The notes under the pieces: model-generated
Seen by the model: only the letters and a program-made list of their open reading frames with translations
What the model was told of the DNA's origin: nothing
Databases searched by the model: none
Shown here: positions 9,369 to 18,600 of the stretch, one piece after another
Numbering within the stretch: position 1 is the stretch's first letter
Layout of the letters: every line of letters begins with the position of its first letter
Made by a program: the position numbers and the translations under genes
Assembly: GCF_017873715.1 (NCBI RefSeq)
Contig: NZ_JAGGKM010000005.1
Span: 186,001-250,000, forward strand
DNA: 64,000 nt
Origin: Cytobacillus luteolus
GTDB taxonomy: Bacteria > Bacillota > Bacilli > Bacillales > Bacillaceae_L
Reading direction: 5' to 3'

Positions 9369-9911
9369 TTATCTCCTTTTAACCAATACTTTTTGTATAA
9401 AGATAAAAACACCCACATTCATAATGATATCCCCGATACTAATCACTTGCTCCTTAGGATACGGAGCAGACAGTGGGATGATATCTCCTAAAAGAGCAAG
9501 GTGTGTGGAGCTCGTGATTAACTCGTGTTTTGCATAAAGACTGTGTTTTAAAGCATCTATATAAGTGGGGTCTAATGCAAGAGCTGCTTGTGGAGAAACA
9601 GGCATCCTGCCACCATTTAGTAACATCACGATAAAGTTTAAACCTACTCCTACTATGATCATGAAAAATCCAGGAAGGTCACGATTCATCCATAGAAAGA
9701 AAAGCCCAATAATGTACACGAATATAAACGCTATATTACTATAGGTACCAACCCAGTCTATTTCATTTTGCAGGGAAAATACGATAATTTGGAAGAGTAA
9801 AAGAATTGGGAATACCCACCCCATTTTCATATTCATTTCAGAAAGGTTAGTAATTTTCCCTCCGCGAATCAAGGCCACAATTAAGGCGATAATAATGCCA
9901 TCGTAAACCAT
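9369..9911 (-). CDS. DUF5317-type membrane protein
   Basis: A 180-aa polytopic protein with five to six hydrophobic helices. Segments such as GGRMPVSPQAAL and STHLALLGDIIPLS resemble the DUF5317 family of Firmicutes. The start was chosen at MVYDG, where AAAGGAG lies nine bases upstream, rather than ten codons earlier where no RBS is seen. The biochemical role is unknown. It is followed by the 29-aa gene on the same strand. Confidence 0.65.
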   Translation of the reverse strand: MVYDGIIIALIVALIRGGKITNLSEMNMKMGWVFPILLLFQIIVFSLQNEIDWVGTYSNIAFIFVYIIGLFFLWMNRDLPGFFMIIVGVGLNFIVMLLNGGRMPVSPQAALALDPTYIDALKHSLYAKHELITSSTHLALLGDIIPLSAPYPKEQVISIGDIIMNVGVFIFIQKVLVKRR

Positions 9912-10186
9912 AAGAGTGTCTCCTTTTATCAAATTGTACATAGTTTATTACAACAAATACCTATAGGTAATACAACAGGAATTGACTGGGTTTTGTGCTG
10001 TTTGACGGCGAGAATTGGAGAAAATATGATGAGAATAACCTTGAAAAGAAATGCCTAGGTTACCTGGTAAATTAAAGTAACTATAGTTGGTCACAACTTA
10101 CCTAACTATTCCGAAAATCTAATAGTTAACAGTGTGGATATATGAGATACTGTTATTAGTGAAGATAAGCGGGGAGGCAGAAAATA

Positions 10187-11467
10187 GTGAAAACGAATAC
10201 ATTTATATCAACAGTCGATTATGCAAGACAATTAGACAGAGAAGCGACAACCTTTCGAGATGAATTTTACATAAAAGAAGAAATCTATTATATGGATGGT
10301 AATTCCTTAGGATTGTTATCCAAACGCGCCGAGAGAACACTACTAAACTCACTGCAAGATTGGAAAGAACTTGGAATTGATGGTTGGATGTCGGGGAAAC
10401 AGCCCTGGTTTGAGTTTTCAGAAAGACTTGGAGCACTAACAGCACCATTGATTGGTGCCCAACCTGAAGAAACCATTGTAACAGGTTCAATTACAGCGAA
10501 CCTTCACCAAGTATTGGCAACCTTTTATGAGCCAGATGGCAAACGTACAAAGATTGTTGCAGATGAACTAGATTTTCCTTCGGACATCTATGCGATAAAA
10601 GCTCAGTTAAAACTACATGGATTAGAGCCTGAGGAGCATCTTGTTTTAGTAAAATCCCGTGATGGTCGAACCATTAATGAAGATGATGTGATAGCTGCAA
10701 TGACGGACGAGGTAGCGATTGTTTGGCTTCCATCTGTTTTATATAGAAGTGGACAACTTTTAGACATGAAACGTTTAACGGCAGAAGCTCATAGACGTGG
10801 TATTTTAATCGGATTTGATTTAGCTCATTCCATTGGTGCACTTCCTCATTCACTCCATGACTGGGGAGTGGACTTTGCGGTTTGGTGTAACTATAAATAC
10901 TTAAACAGTGGTCCTGGTGGAGTTGGCGGAATGTTCGTTCATAGTAATCACCATGGTATTGCACCAGGTCTAGCAGGTTGGTTTAGCTCGAAAAAAGATA
11001 AACAGTTTGACATGGAACATGAGCTATCACATGCAGAAACAGCAGGGGCATTTCAAGTTGGGACACCACACGTCTTGAGCATAGCTCCACTTTTGGGATC
11101 GCTTGAAATGTTTGCAGAAGCAGGTATTGAAAGATTACGTGAGAAATCATTGCATATGACAGAGTATATGATGTATTTAATAGAGGAAGAGCTATGTGAG
11201 TTTGGTTTTGAAATAGGGAACCCACGAGAGAATGACCGCCGTGGAGGGCATGTCTGCTTGGAACACCACGAAGCAGCACGCATCTGTAAAGCACTAAAAG
11301 ATAACAACGTCATCCCAGATTTTCGAGCACCAAACGTCATTCGCCTCGCACCAATGGCGCTCTACAACACCTATGAAGAAATCTGGCAAACCATCACAAT
11401 CCTCAAACACATCATGAAAACCGAACAATACAAAAACTACGAAAACACACGCAACGTCGTAGCTTAA
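10187..11467 (+). CDS. kynU: Kynureninase
   Basis: A 426-aa PLP-dependent aminotransferase-fold hydrolase that converts kynurenine to anthranilate and alanine. Visible marks: [15 protein letters not shown] near the N-terminus, [25 protein letters not shown], and the Schiff-base lysine in [12 protein letters not shown] (about residue 241), as in bacterial KynU. GTG start with RBS GGGGAGG. No kynA or kynB neighbours are present in the window, so the rest of the kynurenine pathway must lie elsewhere or the enzyme salvages external kynurenine. The 52-bp palindrome follows the stop. Confidence 0.9.
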   Translation: MKTNTFISTVDYARQLDREATTFRDEFYIKEEIYYMDGNSLGLLSKRAERTLLNSLQDWKELGIDGWMSGKQPWFEFSERLGALTAPLIGAQPEETIVTGSITANLHQVLATFYEPDGKRTKIVADELDFPSDIYAIKAQLKLHGLEPEEHLVLVKSRDGRTINEDDVIAAMTDEVAIVWLPSVLYRSGQLLDMKRLTAEAHRRGILIGFDLAHSIGALPHSLHDWGVDFAVWCNYKYLNSGPGGVGGMFVHSNHHGIAPGLAGWFSSKKDKQFDMEHELSHAETAGAFQVGTPHVLSIAPLLGSLEMFAEAGIERLREKSLHMTEYMMYLIEEELCEFGFEIGNPRENDRRGGHVCLEHHEAARICKALKDNNVIPDFRAPNVIRLAPMALYNTYEEIWQTITILKHIMKTEQYKNYENTRNVVA

Positions 11468-11473
11468 AACTTT

Positions 11474-11528
11474 GGGTCCTGACCCCCAGCGCGTTAAAGC
11501 TTTAACGCACCGGGGGTCAGGCCCCGTT
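11474..11528. repeat. 52-bp palindromic element, copy 1
   Basis: Outer stem GGGTCCTGACCCCC / GGGGGTCAGGCCCC around an inner palindrome GCGTTAAAGCTTTAACGC. It lies seven bases after the kynU stop and is followed by GTTT. Five copies occur in the window (see 13698, 20707, 23732, 26497). Four lie at 3' ends, so a terminator role is likely. Confidence 0.8.
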
Positions 11529-11601
11529 TGACATTTTGTGTTCGTATTTTGGCTTTTTTCCTATATAATAAGGTGAATATTTAACATGAAGAGGAGTTTT
11601 T

Positions 11602-13686
11602 ATGGAGCGTTTACAGCCTTATTGGGAAAAGATCGTCCATTTTTGGAGAGAAAAGCATATTACGAAAATTTTCCTATTACTCTTATTGATTTTCATACTT
11701 TTATCGATGCTCTTTTTTGCTTTTATGGCGACCACGGCAAATGTACAGTCATTAAAGGAAGGGTTAAGACAATCGACAATTATTATAGATAAGAATGGTG
11801 AGGAAGCGACTTCTGTTGTAACGAACAGAACAAGTGGAGTTGTAGTTGAAGAATTACCCGACCATGTGAAAAATGCTGTTATAGCGATTGAAGATCACCG
11901 CTTTTTTGAACATAATGGTTTTGATCTTCTCGGTATTACCCGTGCCTTTTTTAAAAATTTGTTTGCTGGAAGAATCACCGGTGGAGGTAGTACAATTACA
12001 CAGCAGTTAACGAAGAACGCCTTACTCTCGCCTGAAAAGACCTATAAACGTAAAATTGAGGAACTCTTTTTAGCGGTAGAAATTGAAAAACACTACGAAA
12101 AAGATGAAATCCTTCAAATGTACCTGAACCAAGTCTATTTTGGCAGTGGTGCTTGGGGAATTGAACAGGCGGCTAGTAAATACTTTAATAAAGATATTCA
12201 GAAGGTAACGATTAGTGAGGCTGCTACATTAGCGGGCTTGTTACAGGCACCTTCAGCTTATAATCCTTATAAAAATTACGATAGAGCGGTTAACAGGCGA
12301 AATGTTGTTTTAGCTAAAATGCATGAGTTAGGAATGATAACAGAAGCCGAATGGAACCATTCTAAAGAGGAAAAGCTTACCCTTATTGAAGGGAAGGGAA
12401 GCTTTATTGAAAGAAAGTATCCTTACTATGTGGATGCTGTGTTAGATGAAGCTATTTCTAAGTATGGTCTTACTCAAGAAGAGTTACTAACGAGAGGGTA
12501 CAGAATCTACACACAACTCGACCCGAATATTCAATCCTCCTTGGAGAAAGTGTATGAAAACAAAAAACATTTTCCTAAAGGGAAAAAGAATACACTAGTG
12601 CAAAGCGGTGCGGTTTTACTGGATCCATCTACGGGTGGCGTTCTTGGATTAGTCGGTGGACGAGGAGAGTATGTGTTTCGTGGATTTAACAGAGCAACTC
12701 ATATAAAAGCACAGCCAGGATCTACAATGAAACCACTAGTAGTTTATACACCTGCTCTAGAAAATGGCTATACTGTTACATCGGTATTGAAAGATGAACC
12801 TATGACCTTTGGGGACTATTCACCTCAAAATTCTTCGCGGAAATATAGTGGAGAAGTACAAATGTATCAGGCGTTGGAAAAGTCATTGAACGTTCCAACC
12901 GTTTGGTTATTAGATCAAATCGGGTTGGAAAAGGGTGTAGATGCTTTACAGCGGTTTGGTATTGGGATAGAGGATGAAGATAGATACCTTGGATTAGCAC
13001 TAGGTGGGATGCACAAGGGGCTCTCTCCTTTACAATTAGCTGAAGCTTATTCAACATTTTCTAATGAAGGAAAAAGATATGAAGGACACCTGATTACTCG
13101 AATCGTTGGACCTACGGGGAATGTCATTGCTGAACATAAACCTAAGTCGACCAAGGTAACCTCTAAAACAGTTTCTAATGAAATTACTTCGATGTTGTTA
13201 AATGTGGTAGAAACAGGAACTGGAACCGGAACACAAATCAAAGGAGTTACACTTGCGGGAAAAACAGGCTCTACACAGCTTCCATATAATGATATTAAAG
13301 GTACAAAAGATCAATGGTTTGTAGGCTATACACCAAATCTAGTTGGAGCCGTATGGCTTGGTTACGACAAGACCGACAGAGAACACTATCTTCCAAATAG
13401 CACCTCAGAGGGAGTCGTTCCGCTCTTTAAGGCAAGCATGGAACAATCACTGCAACATGTGGAACCTACTGAATTCTCGGTTCTATCAGTGAATGACCGA
13501 CTAGCGGGAAAAGAACAAAAAACAGTAGATCGAAAAAAGGAAATAATAGAAACAGTAGATAAAATCGAAGAAACACTAAAAGAAGAAGCACCAAAATGGA
13601 AAGAGAAAATTGACTCAATCATTCTTGATATAGCTGAAAAAAGTGAAAACCTACTAGAAAAACTTAAAAACATACGGGACGAATAA
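11602..13686 (+). CDS. Class A penicillin-binding protein (transglycosylase/transpeptidase)
   Basis: A 694-aa bifunctional peptidoglycan synthase. It has one N-terminal membrane span (about 20-45), then a GT51 domain with EDHRFFEHNGFD (catalytic Glu) and GGSTITQQLTKN. The transpeptidase domain has SxxK in GSTMK (Ser about 376), SLN in EKSLNVP and KTG in LAGKTGST. The tail is a Lys/Glu-rich helix. Size and layout match B. subtilis PbpF/PbpG type enzymes. ATG at 11602 has AGAGGAG; a TATAAT lies at 11564. Copy 2 of the palindrome follows the stop. Confidence 0.92.
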   Translation: MERLQPYWEKIVHFWREKHITKIFLLLLLIFILLSMLFFAFMATTANVQSLKEGLRQSTIIIDKNGEEATSVVTNRTSGVVVEELPDHVKNAVIAIEDHRFFEHNGFDLLGITRAFFKNLFAGRITGGGSTITQQLTKNALLSPEKTYKRKIEELFLAVEIEKHYEKDEILQMYLNQVYFGSGAWGIEQAASKYFNKDIQKVTISEAATLAGLLQAPSAYNPYKNYDRAVNRRNVVLAKMHELGMITEAEWNHSKEEKLTLIEGKGSFIERKYPYYVDAVLDEAISKYGLTQEELLTRGYRIYTQLDPNIQSSLEKVYENKKHFPKGKKNTLVQSGAVLLDPSTGGVLGLVGGRGEYVFRGFNRATHIKAQPGSTMKPLVVYTPALENGYTVTSVLKDEPMTFGDYSPQNSSRKYSGEVQMYQALEKSLNVPTVWLLDQIGLEKGVDALQRFGIGIEDEDRYLGLALGGMHKGLSPLQLAEAYSTFSNEGKRYEGHLITRIVGPTGNVIAEHKPKSTKVTSKTVSNEITSMLLNVVETGTGTGTQIKGVTLAGKTGSTQLPYNDIKGTKDQWFVGYTPNLVGAVWLGYDKTDREHYLPNSTSEGVVPLFKASMEQSLQHVEPTEFSVLSVNDRLAGKEQKTVDRKKEIIETVDKIEETLKEEAPKWKEKIDSIILDIAEKSENLLEKLKNIRDE

Positions 13687-13697
13687 TTGTGTCTTAA

Positions 13698-13756
13698 GGG
13701 GCCTGACCCCCAGTGCGTTAAAGCTTTAACGCGACGGGGGTCAGGCCCCGTTTTTT
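13698..13756. repeat. 52-bp palindromic element, copy 2 (probable PBP terminator)
   Basis: GGGGCCTGACCCCC / GGGGGTCAGGCCCC arms around TGCGTTAAAGCTTTAACGCG, ending in GTTTTTT. It starts 11 bases after the PBP stop. The T-run makes this copy a convincing intrinsic terminator. Confidence 0.8.
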
Positions 13757-13849
13757 AAATACTTTTAATATAAAAATTAGTAACATTTGCTTATATATAT
13801 TCGACAATATTTTCAGTAAACTGTAATCAAAGTATTTCGTCCCATTCAA

Positions 13850-13930
13850 ATAAAGGCAAAATCGTTGAAAAGCGATGACGCAAAGCCACAGGCCTAAAGT
13901 AGTTTTACCATGGCGGCTGGGTTGCTAAGA
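13850..13930 (+). ncRNA. Cyclic di-GMP-I (GEMM) riboswitch
   Basis: The GEMM landmarks are present in order: AAAGGCAAA, a small P1b hairpin (ATCGTTGAAAAGCGAT), GACGCAAAGCCACAGGCCTAAAG, a second hairpin containing ACCATGG, then GCGGCTGGGTTGC. It is followed by an intrinsic terminator and then the DUF5667 gene. By position it should control transcription of that gene; the sign (on or off with ligand) cannot be decided by eye. Confidence 0.88.
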
Positions 13931-13965
13931 ATGAGGAGTAACGTGTACATCTGTTATTTCTTACT

Positions 13966-14014
13966 ATTCTTGCAATCTATTAATTATTTTTTAATAGAAT
14001 GTAAGAATTTTTTA
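13966..14014 (+). terminator. Expression-platform terminator of the c-di-GMP riboswitch
   Basis: Long imperfect stem ATTCTTGCAATCTATTAA / TTAATAGAATGTAAGAAT followed by TTTTTT. It lies between the aptamer and the start of the DUF5667 gene. Confidence 0.8.
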
Positions 14015-14089
14015 AATTTAGCGACATAAACGAAAAACTGGGCTCGAATACCTTTAGTACAATTTATTACAAAATAGGAGGAATTCTAC

Positions 14090-15412
14090 ATGTTTTTCGA
14101 CAAGAAGATTAGAAATGTATTGGCAACGAGTGCGATTGCTACAGCTTTAACATTCTCATTGGGGACAAGCAGTGCATTCGCAAGTGAAACAACTACAACG
14201 CCTGAAACGACAGAAGAACAAGCAGTGACTACTGAGACAACTGAGACAACAACGACTCAGATTTCTGAAACAACTGAAACTGAAGCATCTGCTCCAGAAG
14301 AAAATGAACCATCTGTAGAAGAAGTAAATTTATTACCAGGAGATTTTTTTTACTTTATTAAAACATTTACTGAAAAGCTTAAGCTAGCTTTTACATTTGA
14401 TGATGCTGAAAAAGCAAAAGCAATAACAGAAATTATGGAAGAACGAATTAAAGAAGCAGAAGCTCTTTTAGCTGCTGGTGATGAGGAACTTGCAGAAGAA
14501 ACCATTCAAAAGGCAATTGAGCAAATGGAGGTAGTGTTGGAATTAACACCAGATGCTGTGCCAACAGGGGAAACTACTGATGAAACATCTTCGGAAGATG
14601 CAGATACTGCAGATGATTCAGAGACAACAGAGGAAACAACTGTCGAAGAAGAGAATGCTGAAGTAACTGGTGAGGAAACAACGGAGGAAACTGTGGCTAC
14701 TGAAGATAGCGCCGAAGCTTCAGTTGATCCATTAGCAGAATTAAGAGAGAAACTCTCACAAAATATTATTGCATTAACGGCTGCAATGGAAAAAATCCAA
14801 AATCCTCAAGCAAAAGCTGCACTTGCTAAAAATATAAAAAAGGCTGAGAAAAAGCTAGAGAAAAAGATTGCTAAATATCTTGAAGAGGAAGAAGAGTACC
14901 TGGAAGAATTAATAGATATAGAAGAAGAGTTAGCTGAGGGTGACTTAACTGAAGAAGAGGCTGAAGAGGAAAAAGCTGAATTATTAGAAGAGTATAGTGA
15001 AGAGCAAGAAGAAACGATTGCTGAGGCAACGAAGGAAGTAACAAAAGCGATTGAAAAAGCAGAAAAGAAAACAGAAAAGGCTCTCATAAAAGAAGCTAAG
15101 AAGACAGAAAAGGCAGACACTAAATCTAATAAAAAGTCGGAAAAAGATGAAGATGACCTAGAAAAGGATAATGAAAAGGCAGAAAAAGCACGTGAGAAGG
15201 CTCAAAAAGAAGCTGAAAAAGAACGTAAAAAAGAAGAAGAAGCACGTGAGAAAGCTGAAGAAGAAGCTAAAAAGGCACGTGAAAAGGCAGAAGAAGAGCG
15301 TGAAAAAGCTAAAGAGAAGGCTGAGAAAGCACGTGGAAATGCAGATAAAGGCAAGAAAAATAAAGGCAATGATGACGACGATGAAGACAACGACGAAGAT
15401 GATGACAGATAA
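14090..15412 (+). CDS. Secreted DUF5667 protein under c-di-GMP riboswitch control
   Basis: 440 aa. The signal peptide spans about residues 1-31 (ending AFA), followed by a Thr/Glu-rich low-complexity stretch. A DUF5667-type helical domain (LLPGDFFYFIKTFTEKLKLA, about 82-150) comes next, then another Glu/Thr linker. The C-terminal half is highly charged, Lys/Glu/Ala-rich, strongly predicted coiled coil with EKAREKAEEE-like repeats, ending in an acidic tail. No enzyme motif is visible. Export, a long coiled coil and c-di-GMP control suggest a matrix, adhesion or wall-associated role. RBS AGGAGG before ATG. Confidence 0.82.
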   Translation: MFFDKKIRNVLATSAIATALTFSLGTSSAFASETTTTPETTEEQAVTTETTETTTTQISETTETEASAPEENEPSVEEVNLLPGDFFYFIKTFTEKLKLAFTFDDAEKAKAITEIMEERIKEAEALLAAGDEELAEETIQKAIEQMEVVLELTPDAVPTGETTDETSSEDADTADDSETTEETTVEEENAEVTGEETTEETVATEDSAEASVDPLAELREKLSQNIIALTAAMEKIQNPQAKAALAKNIKKAEKKLEKKIAKYLEEEEEYLEELIDIEEELAEGDLTEEEAEEEKAELLEEYSEEQEETIAEATKEVTKAIEKAEKKTEKALIKEAKKTEKADTKSNKKSEKDEDDLEKDNEKAEKAREKAQKEAEKERKKEEEAREKAEEEAKKAREKAEEEREKAKEKAEKARGNADKGKKNKGNDDDDEDNDEDDDR

Positions 15413-15421
15413 TACAACTAA

Positions 15422-15455
15422 GAGTGCTAGGCAATTATGTCTAGCACTTTTTAAA
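15422..15455 (+). terminator. Terminator of the DUF5667 gene
   Basis: Stem AGTGCTAG/CTAGCACT with a TTTTT tail. Confidence 0.75.
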
Positions 15456-15589
15456 AAGCTAAAATTCTACAAAGTTTAACATAATCTCTTAAAACCGAAC
15501 AAAATTAAAGCGCCAGTAACAGTTTTTCTGTCGGACAAAATATGTTGAGTAATAAGCCTACTCTATGCGAGAATTTAGTTATATGGAAG

Positions 15590-15629
15590 CGATTGCACAA
15601 AAGGATTCCCCGCCTGGTTTGTGCAATCG
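15590..15629. promoter_or_regulatory. Perfect 12-bp inverted repeat before the pullulanase
   Basis: CGATTGCACAAA and TTTGTGCAATCG, separated by 16 bases, end 38 bases before the chosen GTG start. The half-sites resemble LacI/MalR-family operator wording, so it could bind a sugar regulator, or it could form a leader hairpin close to the RBS. No regulator gene is adjacent. Confidence 0.45.
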
Positions 15630-15667
15630 GTTTCACGCAAATCATACTTAACAAGGAGGTAGGAAAA

Positions 15668-18600
15668 GTGAAAAGGAAAAACATGAAAGTACTTTCTTTA
15701 CTTATGATTTTTTCATTAGTTATCCAGCTGTTTTCTGGTGCTTTTTACTTTGAAAAAATAAGTGCCGAAACACTAGAAGAGCGAACTGTCACTTTAGTAG
15801 GGAATCTTCAATCAGAACTAGTAAATGGTGATGATACTATAGATTGGGATCCTACGTTGGAAGCAACTAGAATGACCCATACGGGTAATGATTTTTACAC
15901 ATTCACAGGAACTCTTCCGGCGGGTACCTATGAATACAAGGTTGCCATTAATGGGAGCTGGGATGAAAGTTACGGAGACAATGGTAATAATATATCTATT
16001 AATCTAGCAGAAGAATCGGAAGTTACTTTTTACTATAATGATAAAACACATGCTGTAACTGACTCAGTTAAATATGAGGCAATTGCTGCAGATAAACAGC
16101 CAAGAGTTGTAGGAAGCTTACAAGATGAAGTAGGAGCAGGTTCTGAATGGAGTCCAGCTGAATCAAACTTATTTTTACTAGATGATAATTTTGATAACGT
16201 TTACATATTATCTGTAAATGTGCCAGCAGGGTCTTATGATTTTAAGGTTGTTCTGGGCTCTACTTGGGATGATGCGGCGTATCCAGGTCAAAATGCAAAA
16301 TTAAGTTTTTCAAATGATGCACTTGTTACCTTTTCATTTAACAATGATACAAAAGAAGTGACATCCACAGCAGTAGAAGAAAGTGAAACTCCACCCCCTG
16401 GAGAAGAAATACCAGGGAGAAATGTTGTTTTAGTTGGTAGTCTACAAGATGAGCTTGGTCACAGTGTAGACTGGGATCCAGCTGCTTCTACAACAAAAAT
16501 GAAACATGTCGGAAATGATCTTTATACTTTTACTGGCACATTACCGGCAGGTCAATATGCATATAAAATTGCAATTGGTGGTAGTTGGGATGAAAACTAT
16601 GGTGCAGGAGGAAGAAGTGGCGGGGATATATCTCTAAATCTGGAACAAAGCACAGAGGTTACTTTCTACTATCATGATCAAACTCATGCCATTGCGAATT
16701 CAACTTTTTATACCCCCATTCCAAGAGATAAAACCCCGCGCATTGTAGGGGATATTCAACCAGATATTAATGCCGGAGATGACTGGAGTCCTGCCACCTC
16801 TACTGCATTTATGACAGACTATGATTTTAATAACACCTACGAATATAGAACTGTAGTGCCAAAAGGGAATCATGAATTTAAGGTTGTATTAGGAAATGAC
16901 TGGGGAGAACAATATCCAGGGGAAAACTTTAAGTTAAATGTAGTGGAGGCAACAGAGGTCACCTTTACTTTTAATAATCTTACAAAAGAAGTGTTAACAG
17001 ATTACAAACCAAGTGGTTCTGACGGAACAGTTGACCAAGGAATGTTATATCACAATACGTGGAATAATGCATACCGTCAACCATTTGGTGCAATTTCAGC
17101 CGGTGAAACGGTAACTTTACGATTGGCTGCGAAAAAGGATGATTTAACAAGAGCTACTCTGTATGTTAGAAACTATTTAACAGGCAACACCAAAATGGTG
17201 AATATGGAGTACGTGGGCTGGACAGATGTTCAAAGCCAAGGGAATTTAGAATTTTGGGAAGCAACCTTTACACCTGAAGATAAAGGTGTTCATGGTTATA
17301 AGTTTATCGCGGGAGATGGCATGGCAATAGCTGAATATGGTGAAGATACGCTTGAAGGTGAAGTTGGTAGTGCGGCTAATAGTAACGCTGGATTGTTCCA
17401 ACTAACGGTCTATGACCCTAGCTATCAAACACCAGATTGGATGAAGGAAGCGGTTGTCTATCAAATCTTCCCGGATCGCTTTTTCAATGGAAATCCAAAA
17501 AATGATACAGCAAAAGAAAATGCACGTGGTGAAGAGCCAATTGAGCGACCAGATAGTTGGGATACCCTACCTGATAATCCTCGTATTGGTGAAAAGGACC
17601 CAGGCAACTATACTGGAGATGGCATCTGGAGTAATGATTTCTTCGGAGGAGACATTGCCGGAATCCATCAAAAATTAGATTATATACAATCACTTGGTGT
17701 AAATACTCTTTATTTAAATCCAGTTGCTAAAGCTGCATCAAATCATAAGTATGATGCGACCGATTTTAAAGAGGTTGATCCGATGTTCGGTTCACCCGAG
17801 GAGTTTAAGGCGTTTACAGATGAATTAGCAAGACGTGATATGCATTTAATTTTAGACGGGGTATTTAATCACGTTGCCGATGATTCAATTTACTTTGACC
17901 GTTATGGAAAATATGAAACGGTTGGAGCCTATGAATATTGGGCAAAAATTTATGATTTAATGAATGAAAAAGGATTGACGCAAAAGAAAGCCGAGCAGGA
18001 AGCCCATGTTTATTTTAAAAAGGATAAACAAAAATTCAGTCGTTATGGCTTCCATAACTGGTTTAATATCGAAAATGAAATCATTGATGAAGGTAAGCCA
18101 ACTGAGCGTTATAAATACCAAGCTTGGTGGGGCTTTGATAGTTTGCCAGAAATTAAATCGATTCCAGGTGAAGCAGTAAACTATGATAGTGAGCTAAATA
18201 ACAAGCAGTTCGCAAATTATATTTTTTATGAAAGAGATTCTGTTGCAAAAAGTTGGTTAACTAACGGTGGATCTGGTTGGCGTTTAGACGTAGCCAATGA
18301 GGTTGACATGGAGTTTTGGAGAGAGTTCCGTAAAGAGTTGAAAAACGGTAATTACAAGCGCGGAGCAACACTTAAGGATGGCGAACAGCCATTAATCCTT
18401 GGGGAAATCTGGGATGATGCTTCTAAATATTTCCTTGGAGATCAATATGATTCGGTCATGAACTATCGTTTTGAGCGTGCGATTTTAGGTTACTTAGAAA
18501 ATGGAAATGCCGGGCAAGCTGAGAAACAGTTGAAGGCAGTTCAAGAGGATTACCCAGAGGAAGCATTTTACGCGTTAATGAATTTATTAGGTTCACATGA

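Noticed and set aside
10095-10110. ACTTACCTAACT before kynU as another S-layer antisense element
   Set aside because: The match is about 11 bases, with no TGCTAG partner and no terminator hairpin; likely chance.
15171-15479. Lys/Arg-rich plus-strand frame inside the DUF5667 gene
   Set aside because: A frame-shifted shadow of the KAREKAEEE coiled-coil coding region.
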